Assembly: GCA_900472785.1 (NCBI GenBank)
Contig: UCJH01000020.1
Coordinates: 126,388 to 190,387 of the forward strand
DNA from: Hyphomicrobiales bacterium
GTDB taxonomy: Bacteria > Pseudomonadota > Alphaproteobacteria > Rhizobiales > Rhizobiaceae
Direction: 5' to 3'
Length of the DNA stretch: 64,000 nucleotides
Both the position numbers and the translations under genes were made by a program. The notes below the pieces were generated by a model that was not told where the DNA came from, ran no database searches, and was given only the letters and a program-made list of their open reading frames with translations. Below, piece by piece: positions 24,227-33,142 of this stretch. Numbering within the stretch: position 1 is the first letter of the stretch; every line of letters starts with the position of its first letter.

Positions 24227-25198
24227 TCAGCGAGCGCCTTTTTCGACACCGGCCAGAGTGGCATCGATATTGACGGTGTCGACGATGCCCGGGCCGGTCA
24301 GCACCGGATAGGTCGGCAGTGAAGTGCCGAAGTCGATGGCCGCGGCCAGCAGGCTGACCGCCAGATAGCTTTGCAGGTAGGGTTGCTGGTCGATCGCGAA
24401 GGTCTGGGTGCCGCCCTTGATGCGTGCCAGGCCTGCTGCGTTCATATCGAACGAGCCCAGTGACACCGTCGCAATGCCCGACTGCTGGATGCCGGTCGCC
24501 GCTGCATCCGCGTCGCCGGCCGAGATCGTGATGACGCCGTCGATCGTGGTGTCCTTCAACAGCGTCGCCTTGATGGCTTCTGCCACGGCGGTCGGGTCGC
24601 CGAAGCTGGTCGTGGGCAGGGGCAGTTGCTCGGCAGCGCCGCCGCCGGCAACCATGCCGTCGGTCACGCCCTTACAGCGCGCTTCGGTGTTGTTGGCGCC
24701 CGGCAGAGTGTTCACGCACAGCACATGCTTCTTGCCGTGGCTGGCGAAATAAGCGCCGCCAGCCTGGCCGGCAACATATTCATCAGAACCGACATAATTG
24801 ATCGCGCCCAATTCGCGGGCCTTGTCGGCGCCGCCGGCGTTCATCAGGATGACCTTGATGCCGGCCGCAATCGCGTCCTTGATCGCCGGGTCTTCGGCTT
24901 CGGGCACCCAGTTCGGGATGACCAGGCCGTCAACCTTCTGGCTGATCGCGGTACGGATCAATTGCACCACGTCCGGCGCGAAGTTGTCGTAGTTCTGAAG
25001 CCGCAGATAGTTGACCGAACCGCCATTGGCGACAACGGCCGGGGTGGCGTCGTCAATGCCCTTCTTGATCAGGTTCCAGAAAGCGTCATCGTTCGAGCCG
25101 CCTACGACGGCAATGGTTGCCGCAGTTGCCGGCGATGCGGCCGATGCCATCAGCGCCACAACGGCCGCAGCCCTCATCAGGTTCTTTATGAGTCTCAC
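24227..25198 (-). CDS. mocB: Periplasmic sugar-binding protein, MocB-like
   Basis: A 323-residue periplasmic binding protein of the ribose/galactose type (PBP1 fold). A Sec signal peptide covers about residues 1-27 (RAAAVVALMASAASPATA, cleaved after the Ala-rich end). The mature part opens with IAVVGGSNDDAFWNLIKKG and has the cluster-B features VDGLVIPNWVP, HVLCVNTLPGANNTEARCKG and VSLGSFDMN. The start is a GTG at 25198 behind a perfect GGAGGAGAA ribosome site, better than an internal ATG at 25177. MocB of S. meliloti is the rhizopine-binding protein; the name here rests on operon context. Confidence 0.85.
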   Translation of the reverse strand: MRLIKNLMRAAAVVALMASAASPATAATIAVVGGSNDDAFWNLIKKGIDDATPAVVANGGSVNYLRLQNYDNFAPDVVQLIRTAISQKVDGLVIPNWVPEAEDPAIKDAIAAGIKVILMNAGGADKARELGAINYVGSDEYVAGQAGGAYFASHGKKHVLCVNTLPGANNTEARCKGVTDGMVAGGGAAEQLPLPTTSFGDPTAVAEAIKATLLKDTTIDGVITISAGDADAAATGIQQSGIATVSLGSFDMNAAGLARIKGGTQTFAIDQQPYLQSYLAVSLLAAAIDFGTSLPTYPVLTGPGIVDTVNIDATLAGVEKGAR

Positions 25199-25326
25199 GT
25201 TATTCTCCTCCCGGGTTTCGCCATTTTGGCGGGTTTGAAATATTGTTCAGGCGCAGACGACCGATTGCCGGATCGTCTTGACGGTCGGGCGCCGCCTCCT
25301 CGCGGAACCCGATCCGATTTCGAATG

Positions 25327-26349
25327 TCAGGTGGTGGTGCCGCTCGCCTTGGCGTTCAGCCGCGCCTTTTTTTCCTGGAACCGCGCCTGCATCTGGGCGT
25401 CGCCTTCCTTGGTGCCGTCGTGCCAGGTGCCGAACCACTTATCGAGCGGGACCAGCCCGTCGCCGCCGTAGTTCACCTCGAAATACTTGTGGTGCAGGTA
25501 ATGCGCATAGGCGTGGCTATCGACGGCGGTTTCCTCGGTGACTTCGAGCTTTTCGAAGCCGATATGGCCGTTGACCGCGCCAAAGCCGGCAATGTGCAAC
25601 TGAAAGAGCGCGACGATCGGATTGGACGGGATGACAAGGTGCCACAACGCCACGGCGTGGTAGAGAAAGCCTTCCACAGGATGCATGGACAGCGACGACC
25701 ACGGAGACGGATTGACCGAATTGTGGTGCACGGAATGAATCCACTTATAGAGCAGCGGCGTGTGGATCAGTCTGTGGATCAGGAAGAAATGCACCTCGTG
25801 GATGACCGGCGCGATAAGCACGAGCAGCGCCAGATAATAGGGATGTTCGTCCCAATTGACCCATGAGGCAGAGCCGTTTGCAAAGCTCCAGAGCATCAGC
25901 ACTTCGACGACGGTCCACAGCGGGATCGAGATGAAGAAGCTGCGCATGAAGTTGTCGATGTTCTGGCTCTTGAACCAGAAGACATCCGACGGTTGCTCGG
26001 ATGGGAACTTTGCATTGTATTTGAAGCGGTTTCCCTGAACGCGCTTCACGTAATAGAAAAGCTCGATCGAGCCGTACATGACGAAGATCGCGGCCGCGTT
26101 CACCGCATAGAGATAGAGCGGCCAGCCCCAGCTCAATGTCTTCATCGTCTCGACATCCGGAACGACGAGGTACCAATAGGCGAGTGCGGTTGCCATGTGG
26201 AAGGCATTCCACGGAAAGAGGTATTCCGGCAGCCAATGCAGGACTTTCAGGAATTTCGGGGGCCAGGCCCAGAACGGTGCAACTTCTATGCGGCCGCTAG
26301 GCGCCCAGTCGCCGCGCTTGTTTCGTGTGCCAAACTTCAGATCGTCCAT
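25327..26349 (-). CDS. mocD: Membrane di-iron hydroxylase (sterol-desaturase/fatty-acid-hydroxylase superfamily), MocD-like
   Basis: A 340-residue integral membrane oxygenase. The iron-binding histidine boxes are HRLIHTP, HSVHHNS, and HAYAHYLHHKYFE, spread over about residues 180-285, with hydrophobic segments before them (about 45-65, 75-95, 125-150, 165-185). In R. leguminosarum MocD with MocE and MocF removes the O-methyl group of 3-O-methyl-scyllo-inosamine. It is the promoter-proximal gene of this operon. The ATG at 26349 is preceded by GAGGA; a TTG six bases upstream is less likely. Without the context it would be called a generic fatty-acid hydroxylase. Confidence 0.82.
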   Translation of the reverse strand: MDDLKFGTRNKRGDWAPSGRIEVAPFWAWPPKFLKVLHWLPEYLFPWNAFHMATALAYWYLVVPDVETMKTLSWGWPLYLYAVNAAAIFVMYGSIELFYYVKRVQGNRFKYNAKFPSEQPSDVFWFKSQNIDNFMRSFFISIPLWTVVEVLMLWSFANGSASWVNWDEHPYYLALLVLIAPVIHEVHFFLIHRLIHTPLLYKWIHSVHHNSVNPSPWSSLSMHPVEGFLYHAVALWHLVIPSNPIVALFQLHIAGFGAVNGHIGFEKLEVTEETAVDSHAYAHYLHHKYFEVNYGGDGLVPLDKWFGTWHDGTKEGDAQMQARFQEKKARLNAKASGTTT

Positions 26350-26564
26350 GTTCAATCCTCATGTGAGCAGTGCGTTGCTCGACGGCCGCTTTGATGTCAG
26401 GAGCTATTCAACAGGCACACACAGTCCTTCGGCCCATCGGGCCGTTTTGCCGTCTGCGGTAAAGTTGCTGCTACTTCCCTGAACGCGCGGGCTTGCCGGC
26501 ACCGTTTGTCTGGGCCAAGTAAAGGACTTGACGTCTTCCAACGCAAGTGATCTTGATCTTAATA

Positions 26565-26587
26565 GATATGAATGTCTCATTTATATC
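26565..26587. promoter_or_regulatory. Candidate LacI-type operator of the moc-like operon
   Basis: Arms GATATGAATG and CATTTATATC, separated by TCT, form a near-perfect inverted repeat (9 of 10 positions). A third related half-site (TGATATGAAATG) begins at 26602, running into the regulator gene start. The palindrome lies between mocD and the divergent lacI-type gene, the expected place for control of both. Confidence 0.6.
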
Positions 26588-26629
26588 ATGAAGACGAAAA
26601 ATTGATATGAAATGAAACGTGGGGCGATG

Positions 26630-27658
26630 ATGACGCGGCCAACAATACAGGATCTTGCTGATGCGGCGGGCGTATCGATAGCCACGGCAAACCGGGTGAT
26701 CGGCGGGCGGGCAAACGTTCGGCAATCCACGATGCAGCGGGTGAAGGACGCAGCGCAAGACATCGGCTTTTACGGTCTCGGTACGATCGACAGCCGGATC
26801 GCTGCCGCCAAACCGAAGCATCGGTTCGGCTTTGTCCTGCATCAGCCGTCCCGGCAATTCTACCTGAACCTTGCCCAGGCCCTGCAAGCCGCCGCTGCGC
26901 GAACCCCTGACTGCATCATTGATATTCGTATCGAGTTTCTGGAGGATTTGTCGCCTCAAAATACCGCCGCAAGAATGCTTGCCTTAGCCGAGACCTGCGA
27001 TGCGATCGGTGTCGTCGCCGCCGTCCATCCCATCGTCAACCAGGCAGTGGAAGCGCTGCAACTTCAAGGCAAGCCGGTCTTTGCACTGATTTCCCAGATC
27101 GCGCCGACCGGACAAGTCCATTTCGTCGGGCTCGACGGTTGGAAAGTCGGGCGCACGGCTGCCTGGATGTTCGAGCATGTCTGCAAGCAGCCAGGCAAGC
27201 TCGGAGTTCTTATGGGAAACCCTCGATATCGATGCCAGGAGATGAACGAGAGTGGGTTTCGATCCTACTTTCGGGAATACGCCTCGGATTTCACCATTCT
27301 GGAGCCGCGCTCAACGTTTGAATCCAAGGCCGTCGCCGAAGAAATGACGGAGAATCTGTTGCGCGAGCATCCGGACCTGCAGGGCCTGTATGTGGCCGGC
27401 GGGGGCATTTCCGGCGCTCTGGCGGCGTTGAGAACGACAGGCAATGCCGGGACAGTCATGCTTGTCGGTTACGAGCTCATGGATGTGACGCGAGAAGCGC
27501 TTCTTGATGGCACCATGACATTCGTCATTTCTCATCCGCTCGCCCGCCTCGCCGAAGAGGCTTTGTCGGGCATGGTTCGCGCATTGAAAGTGAAAGGCGG
27601 TGACGGCAATTTTACAAGCGTTCTTCCCTTCGAGATTTATACGCGTGAAAATATCTGA
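26630..27658 (+). CDS. LacI-family transcriptional regulator of the moc-like operon
   Basis: A 342-residue repressor. The N-terminal helix-turn-helix and hinge are PTIQDLADAAGVSIATANRVIGG (about residues 4-26), followed by a periplasmic-binding-protein-like effector domain (AKPKHRFGFVLHQPSRQFYLNLAQAL onward). It is divergent from mocD with a palindrome between them. The start may be ATG 26627, 26630 or 26612; 26630 has GGGG at the best spacing. The natural effector is probably the operon's substrate or an early intermediate. Rhizopine operons of S. meliloti use a GntR/MocR regulator instead, so this is a different control design. Confidence 0.88.
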   Translation: MTRPTIQDLADAAGVSIATANRVIGGRANVRQSTMQRVKDAAQDIGFYGLGTIDSRIAAAKPKHRFGFVLHQPSRQFYLNLAQALQAAAARTPDCIIDIRIEFLEDLSPQNTAARMLALAETCDAIGVVAAVHPIVNQAVEALQLQGKPVFALISQIAPTGQVHFVGLDGWKVGRTAAWMFEHVCKQPGKLGVLMGNPRYRCQEMNESGFRSYFREYASDFTILEPRSTFESKAVAEEMTENLLREHPDLQGLYVAGGGISGALAALRTTGNAGTVMLVGYELMDVTREALLDGTMTFVISHPLARLAEEALSGMVRALKVKGGDGNFTSVLPFEIYTRENI

Positions 27659-27821
27659 GAGAAAATTCGCATGCGTTTCTGATATCTTTATTTCATCAAG
27701 ATAGCAATAATATCATTCGGTATAGTGACCGATCGTGGTGGTCAAAAGCCGCCCAAGTCGCGATGCGGCCCAATGGAGATTCGGCCGGCGCGAGGTAAAG
27801 AGGCTGCCCGCAATACGGTCC

Positions 27822-29495
27822 TCAGAGGTGTACACGGTTGAAGGCTGTCAGCTGAGCCGTGACAGCTGCAATTTCCGCCTTGCGCCGGTTCTCGTCCCAA
27901 CCGAGCGCATGCGCAGCAACGGTGGTGATTTCGGCAAGTCCCGCAACCGTCAGCTTTCCTTCGATGGCAAGGGTCGTCCGGCGCATGACGATGTCGGTCA
28001 AATGCTCGATCATCTCGTTGCGGGCAATCCAGTCTATTTCGGCGCTGCTGTAACCTTCGACGGCGGTCAGCGGTGCATCGCCACGTTCAGCGATATGAAC
28101 AAGGATGGCGTCTGCGGTGGTGCCATAACGGGAAAGAAGCGCCTCGATACGCGCGGCCGGCAAGCCGCGTATCGCGGATCGTTCGGAAATCCAGGCATGC
28201 CGGGCCGCTGGATCTGTCGGAAAGGCGCGCCCGCCACCGATCGGCAGCATCTGGGTGTTGGTCTTGCGGTTGCGGCGCAGGCGGGACAGGATCGTATCAG
28301 AGACCTCTTCGGCGAAGCCGCGGAACGTGGTCCATTTGCCACCAACCAGCGATATCACGGGAAATGGGCGCACGTCGTTCGGCTCGGCCACCGGTGCCGA
28401 ATGGTCGCGGCTGATGAGGCCGGGCTGGCTTGCATCGGACGCCGGAAGCGGCCTGATGCCGCTATAGGCGTAGACGATCTGGTCGTGATCGAACGCCAGT
28501 CCCGGCAGAAGCGAACGGAGGCTGGCGAGGAAATAGTCGATCTCGTCCTCTTCGCAACGCACCGTTTCCGGGTTGTCGGCCTTGATATCGGTCGAGCCGA
28601 CGAGCGCCAGGCCGAGAAAGTCGTAGACAAGGCAAATCCGCCCGTCATCCGCCTCGAAATAGATCATGCGACCTTTGAGGCTTTTGACGAGCTCGGGATG
28701 CCGCAGCAGGATATGCGAGCCTTTCGTGCCGCCGATCAGCGTGCCGGGAACGCCGAGGGCCGCGTTGACATGGTCGATCCAGGGGCCGGCGCCGTTGACC
28801 AGGATGGCCGGACGGACCAGCCGCTCGCCACCGTTCGGGTCGCGAAGGCGGAGCATGCCGTTCTCCTGTCCCAGCAACGTCGTGAAATTCACGGCGCTGG
28901 AGTCCGGGCTGGCGTCAAGGCCGTCGCGCACGAGTTCCCAGACCAGTCGCTCCGGCCGGCTGATCTTGGCATCGTAATAGATACCGCCCGCGACGATGCG
29001 CGGCGTGATAACAGGCATTTCCTCCAGCGCCTTGCGGCGAAAGAAGAACTGATGTTTTGGCATGACGCGGTGGCGTGCGCCGTAGAGATCATAGAGCGCA
29101 AGGCCGATCTTGATCAGTACTGCACCACGACTGCGCGGCGCGGTCGTCGACCCGAGCAACGTGCGAAATGCTGCCCAAGCTCCCTTCATCAGCGAGAAAG
29201 AGGGAATGAAGGTTGGCAGCGGTTCGACGCAATGCGGTGCGTTGCGCAGGAGCAAGTTTCGTTCCAGTGTCGACTGCGCGACAAGGCCCAGTTCACCCGT
29301 CTCCAGATACTTGATGCCGCCATGGATGAGGCGGGAGGGCGCAGCGCTGGTGCCGGAACCGAAATCCGCCTTGTCGACGATCAGGCATTTCAGGCCTTGA
29401 AGGCAGAGGTCACGGAAGAGCCCTGCGCCATTAATGCCCGCACCGAGGATGATGACGTCGAAGGTCTCGACCGGGCCGGCTATCGTGTCCGTCAT
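27822..29495 (-). CDS. FAD-dependent polyol-phosphate dehydrogenase, GlpD/EryB family (second copy)
   Basis: A 557-residue flavoprotein related to aerobic glycerol-3-phosphate dehydrogenase. It has the FAD motif VIILGAGINGAGLFRD, the GlpD signature GTSAAPSRLIHGGIKYLE, and VGSTDIKADNP plus the VGGKWTTFR C-terminal motif. The ATG at 29495 follows the kinase gene by 16 bp. It would oxidise the phosphorylated polyol made by that kinase, passing electrons to quinone at the inner membrane. Glycerol 3-phosphate is the default family substrate, but the neighbouring erythritol locus suggests another tetritol or pentitol phosphate. It is clearly distinct from the EryB copy at 38752. Confidence 0.85.
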   Translation of the reverse strand: MTDTIAGPVETFDVIILGAGINGAGLFRDLCLQGLKCLIVDKADFGSGTSAAPSRLIHGGIKYLETGELGLVAQSTLERNLLLRNAPHCVEPLPTFIPSFSLMKGAWAAFRTLLGSTTAPRSRGAVLIKIGLALYDLYGARHRVMPKHQFFFRRKALEEMPVITPRIVAGGIYYDAKISRPERLVWELVRDGLDASPDSSAVNFTTLLGQENGMLRLRDPNGGERLVRPAILVNGAGPWIDHVNAALGVPGTLIGGTKGSHILLRHPELVKSLKGRMIYFEADDGRICLVYDFLGLALVGSTDIKADNPETVRCEEDEIDYFLASLRSLLPGLAFDHDQIVYAYSGIRPLPASDASQPGLISRDHSAPVAEPNDVRPFPVISLVGGKWTTFRGFAEEVSDTILSRLRRNRKTNTQMLPIGGGRAFPTDPAARHAWISERSAIRGLPAARIEALLSRYGTTADAILVHIAERGDAPLTAVEGYSSAEIDWIARNEMIEHLTDIVMRRTTLAIEGKLTVAGLAEITTVAAHALGWDENRRKAEIAAVTAQLTAFNRVHL

Positions 29496-29511
29496 GATGG
29501 GTATTCCTGTT

Positions 29512-31035
29512 CTATTGCGCCGCGCCGCCAAGACGCCGGAGCGTCGGCCAGAGCGGTTTCATGGCGTCCGCGAGATCGAGGAATGCCCGATGTTTTTCAT
29601 CATAGGCGCGCTGTCTGTCCGGGTTCGGCTGGTAGGTCGTTTCGATCGATGCAAGGTCACGTGGATCGTCGGTGGGAGAGGCAAAGAGACCACCCCCCGC
29701 ACCGGCACAGAGCGCCGCGCCCCAGGCGGCCGCTTCCTCCGTACCGGTCGCCGTCACCGGCAGGCCGAGGATATCGGCAAAAAGGCCCGCCATGGCGGGA
29801 TTGCGCGAGATACCGCCCGTCAGACGGGCGGAGGTCGGCGCAAAACCGTCACGCAGCGCATCGACATGGACACGGTGATTAAAGGCGATACCCTCCAGCA
29901 CGGCCCGCACCAGATCGCCCCGGTCGTGCCAGGCATTGAGCCCATAAAAGCCAGCACTCGACGCTCCGCCGAAGGGGGAACCGAAGAGATAGGGATGGAA
30001 GAAGGCGCTCGACGGGCGCTGGCGTGCGACCTCGAATTCCTTGCCGAGGATGGCATGGATGCTCTCGCCGGAGGCCTCGGCCTGCCGCGCATCGGCGGCG
30101 CAGAACTGTTCGATGAACCAGTCATAATTGGCGGTCGAGGCGGGCGAGATGGACATGTTGTTCCACTCGTCCGGCAGGATGCCGTTGCGGCAGAACCATC
30201 GGCCATCGACTTTCGGCGCAGGCGATACCGTCTCGTTGATCGAATAGGTGCCTGCGATCACGGCGATCACGCCCTCGCCATAACCGCCCATCCCAAGTGC
30301 CGAGGCCGTGACGTCATGCAGGCCAGCCATGACTGGTATACCGGCAACCAGCCCCGTTCGCCGCGCAGCCTCGGCCGTCACGCCGCCAACGATTTCGGTC
30401 GATCCTGCCATTGGCGGCTGCCGGCCGGCAAGCCTCTGCAGCCCGAACAGGTGGAAAGCGTCGTCGGCATAGTCCTGCGTCCGCACATTGGTGAAGGATG
30501 TGCTCGCTTCCGTGCGGTCGGTTCCAATCGTTCCGCAAAGGCAGAAGCGCAGCCAGTCTTTTGCGGCTATGAAATGTGCAATCCGGGCATAGCGCTCCGG
30601 TTGGTGATCGCGGATCCAGCGCAGGATGGCGGAGGGCGCCGAGGCGTGCGGTTTCTGGCCGGTCAGTATAAGCGACTGTTCGCCGACGTCGCCCTCATTC
30701 CATGCGTCGGAAATTGCGCCGGCGCGCGTATCGAGCGAGACGATGGCGGGACCGAGCGGCCTCTTGTCTTCATCGAGCAGATAGATGCCGTCGCCATGCG
30801 CGGTGGCAGCGATGGCAATAATATCGGATGCCGGGCGTCCGCAGGCTTCGACCACTTCACGAATGGCATCCGCCGTTGCGGACCAGAGTCCGTCCATGTC
30901 GCGCTCGACATGCTGGGGTGCGGGGATCAGTTGCGGAACGCGGCGGCGCGCGATGGCAAGCACCGTTCCGTCCGCGTCGAAGATGATGGCCTTGGTCACC
31001 GTCAACCCGCTGTCTATACCCATGATGCAGGGCAT
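29512..31035 (-). CDS. FGGY-family carbohydrate/polyol kinase (second copy)
   Basis: A 507-residue FGGY kinase that should phosphorylate a polyol or ketose using ATP. The N-terminal phosphate loop reads MGIDSGLTVTKAIIFD; ATAHGDGIYLLD and the ATP-binding GGISRNPAMAGLFADILG with TEEAAAWGAALCAG follow the family order. The ATG at 31035 is preceded by GGAGG; an earlier ATG at 31053 is not. It lies between a DeoR regulator and a GlpD-like dehydrogenase, making a compact regulator-kinase-dehydrogenase unit. Its sequence differs from EryA of the same locus, so a different substrate is likely. The substrate cannot be read by eye. Confidence 0.87.
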   Translation of the reverse strand: MPCIMGIDSGLTVTKAIIFDADGTVLAIARRRVPQLIPAPQHVERDMDGLWSATADAIREVVEACGRPASDIIAIAATAHGDGIYLLDEDKRPLGPAIVSLDTRAGAISDAWNEGDVGEQSLILTGQKPHASAPSAILRWIRDHQPERYARIAHFIAAKDWLRFCLCGTIGTDRTEASTSFTNVRTQDYADDAFHLFGLQRLAGRQPPMAGSTEIVGGVTAEAARRTGLVAGIPVMAGLHDVTASALGMGGYGEGVIAVIAGTYSINETVSPAPKVDGRWFCRNGILPDEWNNMSISPASTANYDWFIEQFCAADARQAEASGESIHAILGKEFEVARQRPSSAFFHPYLFGSPFGGASSAGFYGLNAWHDRGDLVRAVLEGIAFNHRVHVDALRDGFAPTSARLTGGISRNPAMAGLFADILGLPVTATGTEEAAAWGAALCAGAGGGLFASPTDDPRDLASIETTYQPNPDRQRAYDEKHRAFLDLADAMKPLWPTLRRLGGAAQ

Positions 31036-31104
31036 CCATGCCTCCATTCTCAAGCGAATGGCGAACGGAAACCAGCAATCCGGGCATCCGCGACAGCGGA
31101 AACC

Positions 31105-31944
31105 TCAGCCGGCCCGTTCCCCGTCCGCCACAATGACGTTGATCCCCTTCGATCGCATGCGCGACAGATGGGAGATGGGGATATCCTCATCGACGATCAC
31201 CGCGTCGAATTCCTGAAGCGTCGCGAAATGATGCAGCGCGCGCCGCTCGAACTTGGTGTGGTCAGCGAGCAGAACGCGCTTGGCCGCGCTTTCGAACATC
31301 GCCCGTTTGGTTTCCACCGTCTCGGGGGACTGATGGTAGACGACATCCTCGACGATGGCCGACAGCGACATGAACACGGTGTCGGCGCGCAGCCGGCGAA
31401 TTTCATTGGTGGTGATGTGGCCCATGAAGGCATTGCACCAATTGTAGAACTGACCCCCGAGACAGACGAGGTTGAGATCGCTGACTTCTTTCAGCTCGTT
31501 GATGAGGACGAGCGAATTGGTGATGACCGTCAGCGGCACCTTGGCCGGCAAGAAACGCGTCATCTCGTGCACGGTCGTGGCGTCGTCCATGAAGATCGCC
31601 TGTCCCGGCTCGACGAATTGCATCGCCGCCCTGGCGATCGCCTTCTTCTCCTTGGCCTGTTTGGTGGCGCGATAGGCGTCGGACGATTCGATAAGACTCG
31701 TTGGCGCTGCGGAGACGATGCCACGCGTCTTGCGGAAAAGGCCGCGGCTGACGAGTTCGTCGACATCGCGGTGGGCGGTCATCAGGCTGATCCCGAAGCG
31801 CTCTGTCAGGTCCTCGATGCGGATCGAACCTTCGGCGATCACCGTCTCGGCGATCGTCTGGCGCCGCACGAGCTGGCGGGCATGCCGGCTGTCGCTCGGC
31901 AGTTCTTCCGAAAGCAAATCCTTGACGTCGACTTTCTTGTTCAC
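31105..31944 (-). CDS. DeoR-family transcriptional regulator
   Basis: A 279-residue repressor with an N-terminal DeoR winged helix (RRQTIAETVIAEGSIRIEDLTERFGISLMTAHRDVDELVSRG, about residues 27-68 of the open frame's shorter form) and a C-terminal sugar-phosphate sensor domain with FMDDATTVHEM, TVITNS, LGGQFYNWCNAFMG, and SAIVEDVVYHQSPETVETKRAM. The GTG at 31944 has AGGGA upstream and is preferred. It precedes the second kinase/dehydrogenase pair on the same strand and likely senses their phosphorylated intermediate. A hairpin separates it from the importer genes upstream. Confidence 0.85.
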   Translation of the reverse strand: MNKKVDVKDLLSEELPSDSRHARQLVRRQTIAETVIAEGSIRIEDLTERFGISLMTAHRDVDELVSRGLFRKTRGIVSAAPTSLIESSDAYRATKQAKEKKAIARAAMQFVEPGQAIFMDDATTVHEMTRFLPAKVPLTVITNSLVLINELKEVSDLNLVCLGGQFYNWCNAFMGHITTNEIRRLRADTVFMSLSAIVEDVVYHQSPETVETKRAMFESAAKRVLLADHTKFERRALHHFATLQEFDAVIVDEDIPISHLSRMRSKGINVIVADGERAG

Positions 31945-32045
31945 GGGGTGTCCCTGCCATGCTTCGAGGATAGAGGTGTCGTATCTCGTATCGGGCGACA
32001 AGGAAAATGCCAAGCGGCCCAGCGGCGACTTGGGGGATGCGAAAT

Positions 32046-32070
32046 GGGAGCGCCCTCGACAGGCGCTCCC
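32046..32070. terminator. Hairpin after eryG
   Basis: GGGAGCGCC and GGCGCTCCC form a perfect 9-bp stem with a 7-nt loop, just past the stop codon of the binding-protein gene. The T stretch on the minus strand is short (ATTT), so it may only reduce read-through into the deoR-kinase genes. Confidence 0.55.
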
Positions 32071-32077
32071 GTCTGGA

Positions 32078-33025
32078 TCACTCGCTCAAAGTAAAGGGGG
32101 CGGTGTACTTGTCGATATTGTCCTTGGTGATCAGGAGGCAATCGAAGAGCTGCTTTTCGGTGGCCACGCCGGTGCTGCCGTTCTTGATGACGTTGTCGGC
32201 CTGCTTGACGGCTTCCGCCGAAAATACCGCAACTGGCTGGAGAACGGTGTATTGCAGTTCACCGGCCTTGATGGCGGCAACAGCATCCGGCGAACCATCG
32301 AAGCCGCCGACCTTCACCTGGTCGAGCTTGCCGGCTTCCTTGAGGGCGGCGATCGCACCCAGCGCCATTTCGTCGTTGCCGCTGATCACGCCGACAATAT
32401 CGGGATGGGCCTGAAGCATCGACTGCATCTTGGCGTGCCCCTTGGTGCGATCCCAGTCGGCGACTTCCTTGGCCGCCTTTTCGAGGTCGGGGTACTGCGT
32501 CAGGACGGTTTCATAGCCGTTCGACCGGGTTGCCGCATTGTTGTCGGCCGGGTTGCCGAAGAGTTCGGCATATTTGCCCTTGTCGCCGACTGCTTCGACC
32601 CACTGCTGCGCACCGAGAGCAGCGCCCTGGGCGTTGTTCGATACGAGCTGTGCCTTGGCAAGACCTTCCTGGTTGATCTCGGCATTGACGAGAATAACCG
32701 GGATGCCGGCCGCAACGGCTTTCTTGACCGCGCCGACCGAACCATCGGCGTTTGCCGGATCGAGGATGATGGCGACCGACTTGTTGGTGATCGCGGTGTC
32801 GATCATGTTGCTTTCAGTGTTGGTGTCACCCTTGTGAGCGCCGACATTGGCCGTGTAGCCGAGCTTTTCGGCCGTCGCCTTCGCGACTTCGCCTTCGGTG
32901 AACCAGTACGGATTGGACGGATCGTTGACGATGACCGTTATCAGGCCTTCCGCCCAGGCCGAACTGAAGAGCAGCGGCATAACGGCAGTTGCTGCAAAGA
33001 GGACACGCATACCTTTTTTAAACAT
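32078..33025 (-). CDS. eryG: Erythritol ABC importer, periplasmic binding protein
   Basis: A 315-residue ribose-type binding protein. The signal peptide covers about residues 1-24 (RVLFAATAVMPLLFSSAWA). The mature protein opens with LITVIVNDPSNPYWFTEGEVA and has the typical IILDPANADG, GDKGKYAELFGNPADNNA, ISGNDEMALGAIAALKEAG and GGFDGSPDAV segments. The ATG at 33025 has GGGAG upstream. The gene is the third of eryE-eryF-eryG, the importer divergent from eryABCD in R. leguminosarum. Substrate assignment rests on that conserved arrangement. Confidence 0.88.
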   Translation of the reverse strand: MFKKGMRVLFAATAVMPLLFSSAWAEGLITVIVNDPSNPYWFTEGEVAKATAEKLGYTANVGAHKGDTNTESNMIDTAITNKSVAIILDPANADGSVGAVKKAVAAGIPVILVNAEINQEGLAKAQLVSNNAQGAALGAQQWVEAVGDKGKYAELFGNPADNNAATRSNGYETVLTQYPDLEKAAKEVADWDRTKGHAKMQSMLQAHPDIVGVISGNDEMALGAIAALKEAGKLDQVKVGGFDGSPDAVAAIKAGELQYTVLQPVAVFSAEAVKQADNVIKNGSTGVATEKQLFDCLLITKDNIDKYTAPFTLSE

Positions 33026-33142
33026 AGTCTCACTCCCTTTGTTGAGTTGGGTTTCGCCGACGATCGGCAATACTTTCTGCTGCCGGGCCAATTGATGCCC
33101 TGCCTCTCCCGGTCGCAGTCAGTTTCAGTCGGTCGCCGTATT

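Noticed and set aside
27735-29882. Long plus-strand open frame opposite the second GlpD-like gene
   Set aside because: Antisense shadow of a gene with clear FAD and GlpD motifs; no start signal.
29434-32094. Very long open frame (886 codons) opposite the kinase and DeoR genes
   Set aside because: It spans two well-supported genes on the other strand, shows no domain pattern, and its composition is that of an antisense shadow.
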